Notes: generated by a model not told the origin, from the letters alone. DNA of 5,133 nucleotides from Sulfuriferula multivorans (GCA_010365175.1 JAAFGW010000220.1:1-5133); one strand, 5' to 3'; shown: positions 1 to 5,133, counted from the stretch's first letter. Translations and numbers: made by a program.

Positions 1-1019
1 GTGATGTCGTTCTGCAACTCGTCGAGCGTATAGCCGATCGCCAGCTTGGCCGCCACCTTGGCAATCGGAAAGCCGGTCGCCTTAGATGCCAGCGCGCTTG
101 AACGCGACACGCGCGGATTCATTTCAATCACCACCATGCGGCCGTCTTCCGGGTTAATGGAGAACTGCACATTGGATCCGCCGGTATCGACGCCAATCTC
201 GCGCAACACCGCGAGGCTGGCATTACGCATGATCTGATATTCCTTGTCTGTGAGCGTCTGCGCAGGTGCAACAGTGATGGAGTCGCCGGTGTGCACGCCC
301 ATCGGATCAAAATTTTCGATCGAGCAGATGATGATGCAGTTGTCCTTACGGTCCCGCACCACTTCCATCTCGTATTCTTTCCAGCCGAGCAGGGATTCCT
401 CGATCAGAAGCTCATTCGTCGGCGAAGCTTCCAGACCGCGTTCGCAGATGGCAATAAATTCATCACGGTTATAGGCAATACCACCGCCTGAGCCTCCCAT
501 GGTGAACGAGGGGCGGATTATCGAAGGAAAGCCTAACGCAGCCTGTACTTGCAAGGCTTCTTCCAGACTGTGCGCGATTGACGAACGCGCCGAGCCAAGG
601 CCCAGCTTGGTCATCGCGGCCTTGAATTTTTCACGGTCTTCAGCTTTGTCGATGGCTTCTTTCGATGCACCGATCATTTCGACGCTGTATTTTTCCAGCA
701 CGCCGTGTTTGGCCAGATCAAGGGCACAGTTCAGCGCGGTCTGGCCACCCATGGTCGGCAACAACGCATCCGGACGTTCCTTTTCGATGATTTTCTCGAC
801 CACCTGCCAGGTAATTGGCTCGATGTACGTAACGTCGGCCATGTCCGGGTCGGTCATGATCGTTGCCGGGTTGCTGTTGACGAGGATGACTTTATAGCCT
901 TCTTCACGCAACGCCTTGCATGCCTGCGCGCCGGAATAGTCGAATTCGCACGCCTGCCCGATGACGATGGGGCCGGCGCCGATGATGAGTATGCTTTTTA
1001 GGTCTGTGCGCTTGGGCAT
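1..1019 (-). CDS. carB: Carbamoyl-phosphate synthase large subunit, N-terminal 339 residues (3' end outside window)
   Basis: This is the synthetase subunit of carbamoyl-phosphate synthetase. It uses two ATP, bicarbonate and ammonia passed from CarA to make carbamoyl phosphate for arginine and pyrimidines. The reading frame is open from ATG at 1019 to the window edge with no stop, giving 339 of the roughly 1070 residues usual for the family. Visible signs are the start MPKRTDLKSILIIGAGPIVI, the glycine-rich GGSGGG loop (residues 175-180) in the first ATP-grasp domain, and NVQF and EMNPRVSRSSALASKATG (299-316). Residues matching the E. coli nucleotide and metal ligands Arg129, Arg169, Gln285, Glu299 and Asn301 fall at the same numbers. 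The ATG lies two bases after the carA stop (TGATCATG), with GGAG ten bases upstream inside carA, so the two genes are cotranscribed and probably translationally coupled. The second ATP-grasp half and allosteric domain lie beyond position 1. Confidence 0.97.
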   Translation of the reverse strand, partial: MPKRTDLKSILIIGAGPIVIGQACEFDYSGAQACKALREEGYKVILVNSNPATIMTDPDMADVTYIEPITWQVVEKIIEKERPDALLPTMGGQTALNCALDLAKHGVLEKYSVEMIGASKEAIDKAEDREKFKAAMTKLGLGSARSSIAHSLEEALQVQAALGFPSIIRPSFTMGGSGGGIAYNRDEFIAICERGLEASPTNELLIEESLLGWKEYEMEVVRDRKDNCIIICSIENFDPMGVHTGDSITVAPAQTLTDKEYQIMRNASLAVLREIGVDTGGSNVQFSINPEDGRMVVIEMNPRVSRSSALASKATGFPIAKVAAKLAIGYTLDELQNDI

Positions 1020-1021
1020 GA

Positions 1022-2161
1022 TCAGTGTGCTCCGGCGTGATCGGCCATCAGCTTGATAAATCGGTCGAACAAATAGCTCACGTCGTGCGGGCCGGGACTG
1101 GCTTCAGGGTGCCCCTGAAAGCTGAATGCGGGGGCGTCAGTGCGCGCAATGCCTTGCAACGAACCGTCAAACAGTGAGACATGTGTGCTGCGCAACGTTT
1201 CGGGCAAGCTAGTGACATCCACTGCAAAACCATGGTTCTGACTTGTGATTGCCACGCGTCCACTCTCGAGATCCTTGACTGGATGGTTGGCGCCGTGATG
1301 GCCAAATTTCATCTTGGTCGTTTTGGCGCCCGAAGCAAGCGCAAGCAATTGATGCCCAAGACAGATGCCGAAAGTAGGCACGCCCACAGCCACCAGTTCA
1401 GAAATTGCCTGAATGGCGTAATCACACGGCTCAGGATCTCCGGGACCATTGGACAGAAAGACACCATCAGGTTTCAGCGCCAGTGCATCAGCCGAGGTAG
1501 CCGTGGCGGGCAGCACGGTCAAACGGCAACCGCGCTCGGCCAGCATGCGCAGGATATTGCGCTTGACGCCGTAATCGAAGGCCACGACATGAAAACGGGG
1601 CTCGCTCAACTGGCTGTAGCCACGTCCGAGCTTCCACTCGGTTTCGTTCCACTCATAAGCCTTGGGCGTACTCACCACTTTGGCGAGGTCCATGCCAGCC
1701 AGCCCCGGGAAGGCGCGTGCCGCTTCAAGCGCCTTCGCTTCATCCAGCGTTCCCGCCATGACGCAGCCACTTTGCGCACCCTTCTCTCGCAAAACCCGGG
1801 TCAGGCGGCGCGTGTCGATGTCGGCTATGGCCACAATATTCTGGCTTTTCAGATAATCCGTGAGTGAAGATCCGGCACGAAAGTTTGAATACAAGCGGGG
1901 CACATCGCGCGCCACCAATCCTGCTGCATGGACGCGATCTGACTCAACGTCTTCTGGATTGATGCCGGTGTTGCCGATATGAGGATAAGTCAGCGTCACA
2001 ATTTGACGTGAATACGAAGGGTCAGTCAGGATTTCCTGATAGCCGGTCATTGCGGTGTTGAATACCACTTCACCGGTTGTGATGCCGTCGGCGCCGATAG
2101 AAAGGCCGCGAAACACCGAACCGTCAGCTAAAACAAGGATGGCGGGCTGGGTACGAGACAA
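1022..2161 (-). CDS. carA: Carbamoyl-phosphate synthase small subunit (glutamine amidotransferase), TTG start
   Basis: CarA hydrolyses glutamine and channels the ammonia to CarB. From the TTG at 2161 the product is 379 residues, close to the 382 of E. coli CarA. The N-terminal CarA-specific domain shows GEVVFNTAMTGYQEILTDPS (30-49) and TLTYPHIGNTG. The C-terminal class I amidotransferase domain carries the nucleophile Cys267 in GICLGHQ and the His351/Glu353 pair in FQGHPEASPGPHD. The start choice rests on three things: similarity to the family begins at PAILVLADGSVFRG just after this TTG; GCGGAG sits six bases upstream; and an in-frame extension back to another TTG at 2278 would place coding sequence over a clear promoter. 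There is no ATG in the right place. The gene forms a two-gene unit with carB and has its own promoter and leader hairpin upstream. Confidence 0.95.
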   Translation of the reverse strand: MSRTQPAILVLADGSVFRGLSIGADGITTGEVVFNTAMTGYQEILTDPSYSRQIVTLTYPHIGNTGINPEDVESDRVHAAGLVARDVPRLYSNFRAGSSLTDYLKSQNIVAIADIDTRRLTRVLREKGAQSGCVMAGTLDEAKALEAARAFPGLAGMDLAKVVSTPKAYEWNETEWKLGRGYSQLSEPRFHVVAFDYGVKRNILRMLAERGCRLTVLPATATSADALALKPDGVFLSNGPGDPEPCDYAIQAISELVAVGVPTFGICLGHQLLALASGAKTTKMKFGHHGANHPVKDLESGRVAITSQNHGFAVDVTSLPETLRSTHVSLFDGSLQGIARTDAPAFSFQGHPEASPGPHDVSYLFDRFIKLMADHAGAH

Positions 2162-2167
2162 GGAAGA

Positions 2168-2173
2168 CTCCGC
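2168..2173 (-). promoter_or_regulatory. Ribosome binding site of carA (decides the TTG start)
   Basis: The minus strand reads GCGGAG followed by six bases (TCTTCC) and then TTG at 2161. This is a good Shine-Dalgarno match at good spacing. It is the main reason to call the start here rather than at the upstream in-frame TTG at 2278. Confidence 0.75.
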
Positions 2174-2175
2174 AA

Positions 2176-2258
2176 GACTATAAACGTGGCGCTGGTGACA
2201 AAATTCAGGCGAGCCGCTTGCGCGAACCCGCCTGAACTTGAATGCAGCAATTATAGTC
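2176..2258. repeat. Perfect 8-bp inverted repeat flanking the carA leader
   Basis: GACTATAA at 2176-2183 is matched by its exact reverse complement TTATAGTC at 2251-2258, with centres 75 bp apart (about seven helical turns). The promoter-proximal arm overlaps the carA -10 hexamer, so it would not be transcribed from that promoter. Any role would be as a DNA site rather than an RNA stem. A chance match of this size in 144 bp is quite possible, so a role as paired operators is only a suggestion. Confidence 0.3.
2200..2236 (-). promoter_or_regulatory. Hairpin plus short U-run in the carAB leader; candidate attenuator or 5' stabilising stem
   Basis: On the minus strand TTCAGGCG (2236-2229) pairs perfectly with CGCCTGAA (2211-2204). 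The 17 bases between can continue the stem with G-U and G-C pairs, one bulged U (2226), then U-G and CGC/GCG pairs closing a GCAA loop (2221-2218, a GNRA-type tetraloop). TTTT follows immediately at 2203-2200. The structure lies between the predicted carA start of transcription (about 2243) and the ribosome binding site (2173-2168), so it would form at about nucleotides 8-40 of the message. It resembles an intrinsic terminator with a short U-run. Since it sits downstream of the promoter it would act on carAB itself, or on read-through from the glutaredoxin gene. No leader-peptide ATG is visible upstream of it. Confidence 0.5.
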
Positions 2259-2278
2259 GATCCAGCCCCCCGCTTCAA
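2250..2278 (-). promoter_or_regulatory. Sigma70-type promoter of carAB
   Basis: The minus strand has TTGAAG at 2278-2273 (four of six to TTGACA), a 17-base spacer, and a perfect TATAAT at 2255-2250. A purine start at A2243 would give an 82-base leader before the carA TTG. This is the best promoter match in the window. It lies in the 144-bp gap after the glutaredoxin gene, which implies that carAB is transcribed at least partly on its own. Confidence 0.75.
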
Positions 2279-2305
2279 TGACTTCCGGGGCAGCTTCCCC
2301 TCGTA

Positions 2306-2560
2306 TCAAGGGTGCAAATGATCCAATCCACCATCCATATCGATCTCGGTCAACTCGGTAAACCCACCGATACAGGCCCCTTCGATCATTATCTGCGGCA
2401 CGGTTCGCGCACCATCGGTCGCCACGGCAAATTCTTTCATCGCCGCTTGGTCGAGATCGATACGGACTTCATCATAAGCAATCCCACGCTTATCGAGAAA
2501 AGCTTTGGTTTTCACGCAAATGGGGCATGTGCCCGTACTGTAAACCTTGACTGCGTTCAT
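2306..2560 (-). CDS. grxC: Glutaredoxin, Grx3 (GrxC)-like, with a CPIC active site
   Basis: A small cytoplasmic thiol-disulfide oxidoreductase that would reduce disulfides or glutathione mixed disulfides using glutathione. The product is 84 residues, the usual size for bacterial glutaredoxin 3. It shows the first strand VKVYSTGTCP, the dithiol site Cys12-Pro-Ile-Cys15, the cis-proline motif TVPQIMI (Pro55), the glutathione-contacting Gly65-Gly66 and a typical ending DGGLDHLHP. The common site is CPYC; here Ile replaces Tyr. There is an extra cysteine, Cys63, near the glutathione site. ATG at 2560 is preceded by AGGAA at about seven bases. The gene lies 52 bp after dapB and 144 bp before carA, on the same strand, and is probably cotranscribed with dapB. 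The family call is firm; the grxC symbol is a best match within the family. Confidence 0.9.
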   Translation of the reverse strand: MNAVKVYSTGTCPICVKTKAFLDKRGIAYDEVRIDLDQAAMKEFAVATDGARTVPQIMIEGACIGGFTELTEIDMDGGLDHLHP

Positions 2561-2612
2561 GGTTCTTTCCTGTTTTATACCGGTTTATTCAAGCGCAGTG
2601 AGTCGATCGCTG

Positions 2613-3416
2613 CTATTTCAAGTTCAATACGTCGCGCATATCGTACAACCCTGGCGTTCGGCCCTGTAACCATTTGGCCGCGCGCAGAGCGCCTTGCGCA
2701 AAGGTGGCGCGGCTGCTCGCTTTATGGGTCAGCTCAACCCGTTCGCCGATACCGGCAAATAAAAGCGTGTGGTCGCCCACGATGTCCCCACCCCGTATGG
2801 TGGAAAAGCCGATGGTTTGGGCGTCTCGCTCACCGGTCACGCCCTCGCGACCATAGACTGCGCAACTGGCCAGATCACGATTAATTGCATGGGCAACGGC
2901 CTGTCCCAAGCCCAGCGCGGTGCCGGAAGGCGCATCCACTTTGTGACGATGATGCGCTTCGATAATCTCGATGTCATACCCATCATCCAGCACCACGGCA
3001 GCCAATTCGGCCAGCTTCATCAGCAAATTCACCCCGACGCTCATGTTGGGAGCGAACACAATCGGGATCCGCTGTGCCGCAGCAGCGATACGTGCCTTTC
3101 CGTCTTCATCGAAACCCGTCGTACCAATAACCAGCGGCACCCCCACAGCGGTACACGCGTCGAGATAGCCAAAAGTGGCTTCCGGACGGGTGAAATCAAT
3201 CAATGCCTGAGCGGCTTGCAAGGCAGTTGACGGCTGATCAGTTACCCACACCCCGCTTACCGAACCCCAGGCGGCGCCCGCATCCTGCCCTATTAGCAGG
3301 CTGCCAGCACGATCGATGGCCGCATGCAAGGTACAGCCCTCATCGGCGGCCACAGATTCGAGCAATGTCCGACCCATGCGACCGGACACGCCAGCAAGTG
3401 CGATCCGCACGGTCAT
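2613..3416 (-). CDS. dapB: 4-hydroxy-tetrahydrodipicolinate reductase
   Basis: DapB reduces hydroxy-tetrahydrodipicolinate with NAD(P)H in the lysine/meso-diaminopimelate pathway, in the cytoplasm. From ATG at 3416 the product is 267 residues, near the 273 of E. coli. The Rossmann motif GVSGRMG (9-15), DFTRPEA (74-80), GTTGF (98-102), PNMSVGVNLL (123-132) and the catalytic stretch EAHHRHKVDAPSGTA are all present. His155, His156 and Lys159 correspond to E. coli His159, His160 and Lys163. The frame stays open 18 codons further upstream to a TTG at 3470, but family similarity begins with MTVRIALAGVSGRMG. The ATG at 3416 also overlaps the bamE stop as ATGA, the usual arrangement for translational coupling. 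Only a weak Shine-Dalgarno is visible, so coupling to bamE translation is likely to matter. Confidence 0.97.
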   Translation of the reverse strand: MTVRIALAGVSGRMGRTLLESVAADEGCTLHAAIDRAGSLLIGQDAGAAWGSVSGVWVTDQPSTALQAAQALIDFTRPEATFGYLDACTAVGVPLVIGTTGFDEDGKARIAAAAQRIPIVFAPNMSVGVNLLMKLAELAAVVLDDGYDIEIIEAHHRHKVDAPSGTALGLGQAVAHAINRDLASCAVYGREGVTGERDAQTIGFSTIRGGDIVGDHTLLFAGIGERVELTHKASSRATFAQGALRAAKWLQGRTPGLYDMRDVLNLK

Positions 3417-4516
3417 CGCTTGTTGGTGCCTGACAGGGTCGATAACACTTTTTCCTCCACGATCAGCCAACGGCCGTCCCGATCAACCATCAGCAACTGC
3501 TTGACTACAGCATCACGATAACTGTCGGAACGAAAATACTGATTGAACGTCAACGTGACAGCGCCCTCTTCAGTCCGCTCGATAGAAGGAGCGTCAATCT
3601 TGATCTCAATATTTTTGGCCACACCAAACAACAATCGGCGGCGTTTTTCCCAGTCTGCACGGCTGTCTCCACCTGGCGGCATAAAGCTGGTGTCGTAGGA
3701 AGCAAAATAAGCGGCCGCGTCACGGCGCATCCATGCGCCAACCCAGGTATTCAGCGCCTTGATTACCGATTCATCACCTTTGTCCACTGCTTTGGATGTC
3801 CCGGGAAAAGACGGGACAACGTCCGGCTTGACTTGTTCGACATTGGTTTCAGATTGCAAGCTCAGTGCAGCAGGCGTGTGCGGATCAACATAGGCGGGTG
3901 CATTCGCGGGGCTGGGTAGTGCGGACACAATGCTGCTCGTTACAGCAGCAGACTGAACCGGTTGTGATGTCGGCGAAGCGGCTGGCTTCACGGCCAACGG
4001 CTGAACGACAGCCTTAGGTGACGCCTCAACAGGCGCTGGCTGAACAGGTTGCTGCGGGGTCGGCGAATGGACCGCCGAAATATCCTCGGCTGTTGGCGTC
4101 TGACGTGCAGGCAAGGGAATCGCCTCCACTGCAGCAATCGGGGCCATAGAAGATTCAGGCTTTTGAGTCGCCACAGCGGGCGGCACGGTAGGGGCAACCA
4201 GAGGCATATCGCCTTCGATCCGCGCCAGTATTTCACCGTCAAAAAACAACGCTATACGCTTCTGTTCGGCCAGCTTGCCCGCTTTGTAAAACACGTATAC
4301 ATAATCCCAGCGATCAGTACGGAACGGGTCGACCACCAGCGGCGTCCCCAGCAGGAAACGGACTTGAGAGCGGTTGAGACCCAGTTTCAGGCGAGAAACG
4401 TTTTCCTGATCCAGCGCATTGCCTTGCTGAACGTCAATACGGTGAGGGCCCAAGTGAACGCTGGAACACCCGGAAACCAGGCTTATAAGCAGAGCAGAAA
4501 TCAGGAAATGACGCAT
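3413..4516 (-). CDS. bamE: BamE/OmlA-type outer-membrane lipoprotein with long Pro/Ala linker and C-terminal NTF2-like domain
   Basis: BamE is a small lipoprotein of the BAM complex that inserts beta-barrel proteins in the outer membrane. The product is 367 residues. Residues 1-16 are a lipoprotein signal with lipobox VSG-Cys17. Ser18 and Ser19 follow, with no Asp at +2, which suggests sorting to the outer membrane. Residues about 27-103 are a good BamE/SmpA-OmlA domain: IDVQQGN, then VSRLKLGLNRSQVRFLLGTP, then DRWDYVYVFY. Residues 104-247 are a low-complexity linker with 27 prolines in 143 residues plus many Ala, Val and Gln, including loose QPVQ repeats. Residues about 248-360 form a second domain (LNTWVGAWMRRDAAAYFASY, then FMPPGGDSRADWEKRR, ending DGRWLIVEEKVL). 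It resembles the NTF2-like C-terminal domain of Cds6-type L,D-transpeptidases. Plain BamE proteins are about 110-180 residues, so this is a fusion. The start codon lacks a clear Shine-Dalgarno. It is divergent from fur and overlaps dapB by four bases. The BamE call is firm; the C-terminal domain call rests on motif recognition. Confidence 0.9.
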   Translation of the reverse strand: MRHFLISALLISLVSGCSSVHLGPHRIDVQQGNALDQENVSRLKLGLNRSQVRFLLGTPLVVDPFRTDRWDYVYVFYKAGKLAEQKRIALFFDGEILARIEGDMPLVAPTVPPAVATQKPESSMAPIAAVEAIPLPARQTPTAEDISAVHSPTPQQPVQPAPVEASPKAVVQPLAVKPAASPTSQPVQSAAVTSSIVSALPSPANAPAYVDPHTPAALSLQSETNVEQVKPDVVPSFPGTSKAVDKGDESVIKALNTWVGAWMRRDAAAYFASYDTSFMPPGGDSRADWEKRRRLLFGVAKNIEIKIDAPSIERTEEGAVTLTFNQYFRSDSYRDAVVKQLLMVDRDGRWLIVEEKVLSTLSGTNKR

Positions 4517-4594
4517 AGCCAGGAAACCGGGAAGGTTGATCTGTTGGAAAAAAACGTATCATAACGTATTCGCGTTCTCAATCTGGAGACCCCA
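4517..4594. promoter_or_regulatory. Divergent bamE/fur promoter region with overlapping -10 candidates
   Basis: This 78-bp gap must hold the promoters of both genes. TATCAT at 4557-4562 on the plus strand has TTGATC at 4536-4541 fifteen bases before it (a short spacer). The alternative for fur is TTGGAA at 4544-4549, 17 bases, then TATTCG at 4567-4572. On the minus strand TATGAT at 4563-4558 could serve bamE, though no good -35 lies at 16-18 bases; TTGAGA at 4581-4576 with 17 bases to TACGTT at 4558-4553 is the alternative. The two best -10 hexamers overlap by five bases. A seven-A tract (4548-4554) and a direct repeat AACGTAT (4553-4559 and 4563-4569, period 10) lie in the middle. I see no convincing 19-bp Fur box. 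Confidence 0.45.
4585..4588 (+). promoter_or_regulatory. Ribosome binding site of fur (decides the TTG start)
   Basis: GGAG at 4585-4588 is followed by six bases and TTG at 4595, the same arrangement as at carA. The next in-frame methionine is residue 33, inside the DNA-binding domain, so no ATG start is possible for a complete Fur. Confidence 0.75.
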
Positions 4595-5044
4595 TTGAGC
4601 AATCCATCCGATCTCAAAAGCATTGGTCTCAAAGCCACGCTGCCTCGCCTGAAAATTCTCGATTTATTCGAACAGAGCAACAAACGCCATATGACCGCCG
4701 AAGAAGTATACCGGCTGTTGTCGAACGAAGACTTGGATATCGGTCTGGCCACGGTCTACCGCGTGCTAACCCAATTCGAGCAGGCCGGGCTATTGATCCG
4801 CCACCATTTCGACAGCGATAAAGCCGTTTTTGAGCTCAACGAGGGTGACCACCACGATCATCTGGTCTGTTTGCAATGCGGAAAAGTCGAAGAGTTTCTG
4901 GACAGTGAAATCGAAAAACGCCAGCACCGCATTGCCAAGGAACGCGGTTTTTCCATCCACGATCACTCACTGCAGATTTACGCCGATTGCATCAAGGAAG
5001 ACTGTCCCAATCGCAAGGCCAACGACTCCCGTCACCGTGCGTAA
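4595..5044 (+). CDS. fur: Ferric uptake regulator Fur, TTG start
   Basis: Fur is a dimeric metal-sensing repressor that binds Fe(II) and shuts off iron-uptake genes. The product is 149 residues, as expected (E. coli 148). The N-terminal winged helix is seen in LKATLPRLKILDLFE (12-26), TAEEVYRLL and the recognition helix GLATVYRVLTQFEQAGL (50-66). The dimerisation and metal domain begins with HHDHLVCLQCGKVEEF (86-101). Ligands equivalent to the E. coli sites are all kept: His32, Glu80, His87, His89, Glu100 for one site; His86, Asp88, Glu107, His124 for another; and Cys92, Cys95, Cys132, Cys137 for structural zinc. It is therefore a true Fur rather than Zur or PerR, as far as motifs can tell. 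It starts at TTG, which may keep its level modest. It is divergent from bamE and its 3' end overlaps the convergent gene at 5032-5133. Confidence 0.96.
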   Translation: MSNPSDLKSIGLKATLPRLKILDLFEQSNKRHMTAEEVYRLLSNEDLDIGLATVYRVLTQFEQAGLLIRHHFDSDKAVFELNEGDHHDHLVCLQCGKVEEFLDSEIEKRQHRIAKERGFSIHDHSLQIYADCIKEDCPNRKANDSRHRA

Positions 5045-5133
5045 GGACTGATCGCCGCGCATAGCCCTGCCACGCCTTCGATCAGCCTTGGTGTGGGCCG
5101 ATGCAGCAAGTCTGCATCCACGCTAACGAACGC
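5032..5133 (-). CDS. C-terminal end of a probable BtuF-like (cobalamin/iron-chelate) ABC-transporter binding protein, partial
   Basis: The minus strand is open from the window edge to a TGA at 5034-5032, giving the last 33 residues of a protein whose start lies to the right. The fragment reads VDADLLHRPTPRLIEGVAGL and ends CAAISPYAR. The pattern of an acidic D-x-D-L, then R-P-x-P-R-L, then a leucine-rich final helix is typical of the C-termini of periplasmic binding proteins for vitamin B12, heme and ferric siderophores. E. coli BtuF ends in a similar way (ERASPRI, then LCNAL). If so, it would capture a cobalamin or iron chelate in the periplasm. The stop lies inside the fur 3' end, a 13-bp convergent overlap. 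Only 33 residues are visible, so the substrate is unknown and the family call is tentative. Confidence 0.55.
   Translation of the reverse strand, partial: AFVSVDADLLHRPTPRLIEGVAGLCAAISPYAR

Noticed and set aside
499..897. 132-codon plus-strand open frame opposite carB
   Set aside because: The carB frame on the minus strand matches the family at every conserved motif; this is a shadow.
1181..1867. 228-codon plus-strand open frame
   Set aside because: It lies wholly antisense to carA, its product is rich in Arg, His and Gln with no recognisable motif, and carA is certain. It is a by-product of GC-rich coding sequence.
2176..2278. Arg-codon-rich frame in the carA leader as an arginine attenuation leader peptide
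   Set aside because: The in-frame AGG CGG GTT CGC run is suggestive, but there is no ATG, GTG or TTG with a ribosome site after the predicted transcript start.
2287..2300. GGGG-CAGCTT-CCCC hairpin just after the glutaredoxin stop
   Set aside because: Only four base pairs and no U-run on either strand, so it is not a convincing terminator.
2574..2579. TATAAA on the minus strand before the glutaredoxin gene
   Set aside because: No acceptable -35 at 15-18 bases, and a start from it would fall at the ribosome site; cotranscription with dapB is simpler.
2312..2884. 190-codon plus-strand open frame
   Set aside because: It runs antisense across the glutaredoxin gene, the gap and the dapB 3' end; no motif, no ribosome site and no conserved start.
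4049..4564. 171-codon plus-strand open frame that reaches into the fur promoter region
   Set aside because: It is antisense to the bamE-like gene, and its Arg/His-rich product reflects the Pro/Ala codons of the linker on the other strand.
5100..5118. GATGCAG-N5-CTGCATC inverted repeat downstream of fur
   Set aside because: A perfect seven-base stem, but no T-run follows on either strand and it lies within the codons of the converging gene, so I do not call it a terminator.

Overview
The window is a core-genome segment of a proteobacterium, most likely a betaproteobacterium. The evidence is the gene order: fur is divergent from a bamE/omlA lipoprotein gene, which is followed by dapB and then carA-carB. 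The protein sequences of CarA, CarB, DapB and Fur also keep the family signatures seen in E. coli. Base composition is moderately GC-rich and even along the window. I see no mobile element, CRISPR array, tRNA or rRNA. The genus cannot be fixed from the sequence.

Layout: on the minus strand, in transcription order, are bamE-like (4516-3413), dapB (3416-2613, ATGA overlap with bamE), a small glutaredoxin gene (2560-2306), carA (2161-1022) and carB (from 1019, running off the left edge after 339 codons). On the plus strand, fur (4595-5044) diverges from bamE across a 78-bp gap. At the right edge, the last 33 codons of a minus-strand gene, probably a BtuF-like ABC-transporter binding protein, converge on fur and overlap its 3' end by 13 bp.

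Functional reading: carA and carB encode the two subunits of carbamoyl-phosphate synthetase (arginine and pyrimidine supply). dapB makes tetrahydrodipicolinate for lysine and for meso-diaminopimelate in peptidoglycan. BamE belongs to outer-membrane protein assembly. Fur is the ferric uptake regulator. The 144-bp gap before carA carries a strong sigma70-type promoter (TTGAAG-17-TATAAT) and a hairpin with a GNRA-type loop and a short U-run at the very start of the predicted mRNA. carAB therefore probably has its own control, separate from the bamE-dapB-grx group. Both carA and fur appear to start at TTG, each with GGAG six bases upstream.

Most of the window is ordinary housekeeping DNA. The point that stands out is the bamE gene: its product is 367 residues, about three times a plain BamE. 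It has an intact lipoprotein signal and BamE domain, then about 140 residues of Pro/Ala-rich linker, then a C-terminal NTF2-like domain resembling the one attached to Cds6-type L,D-transpeptidases. No other candidate for a new system is visible.
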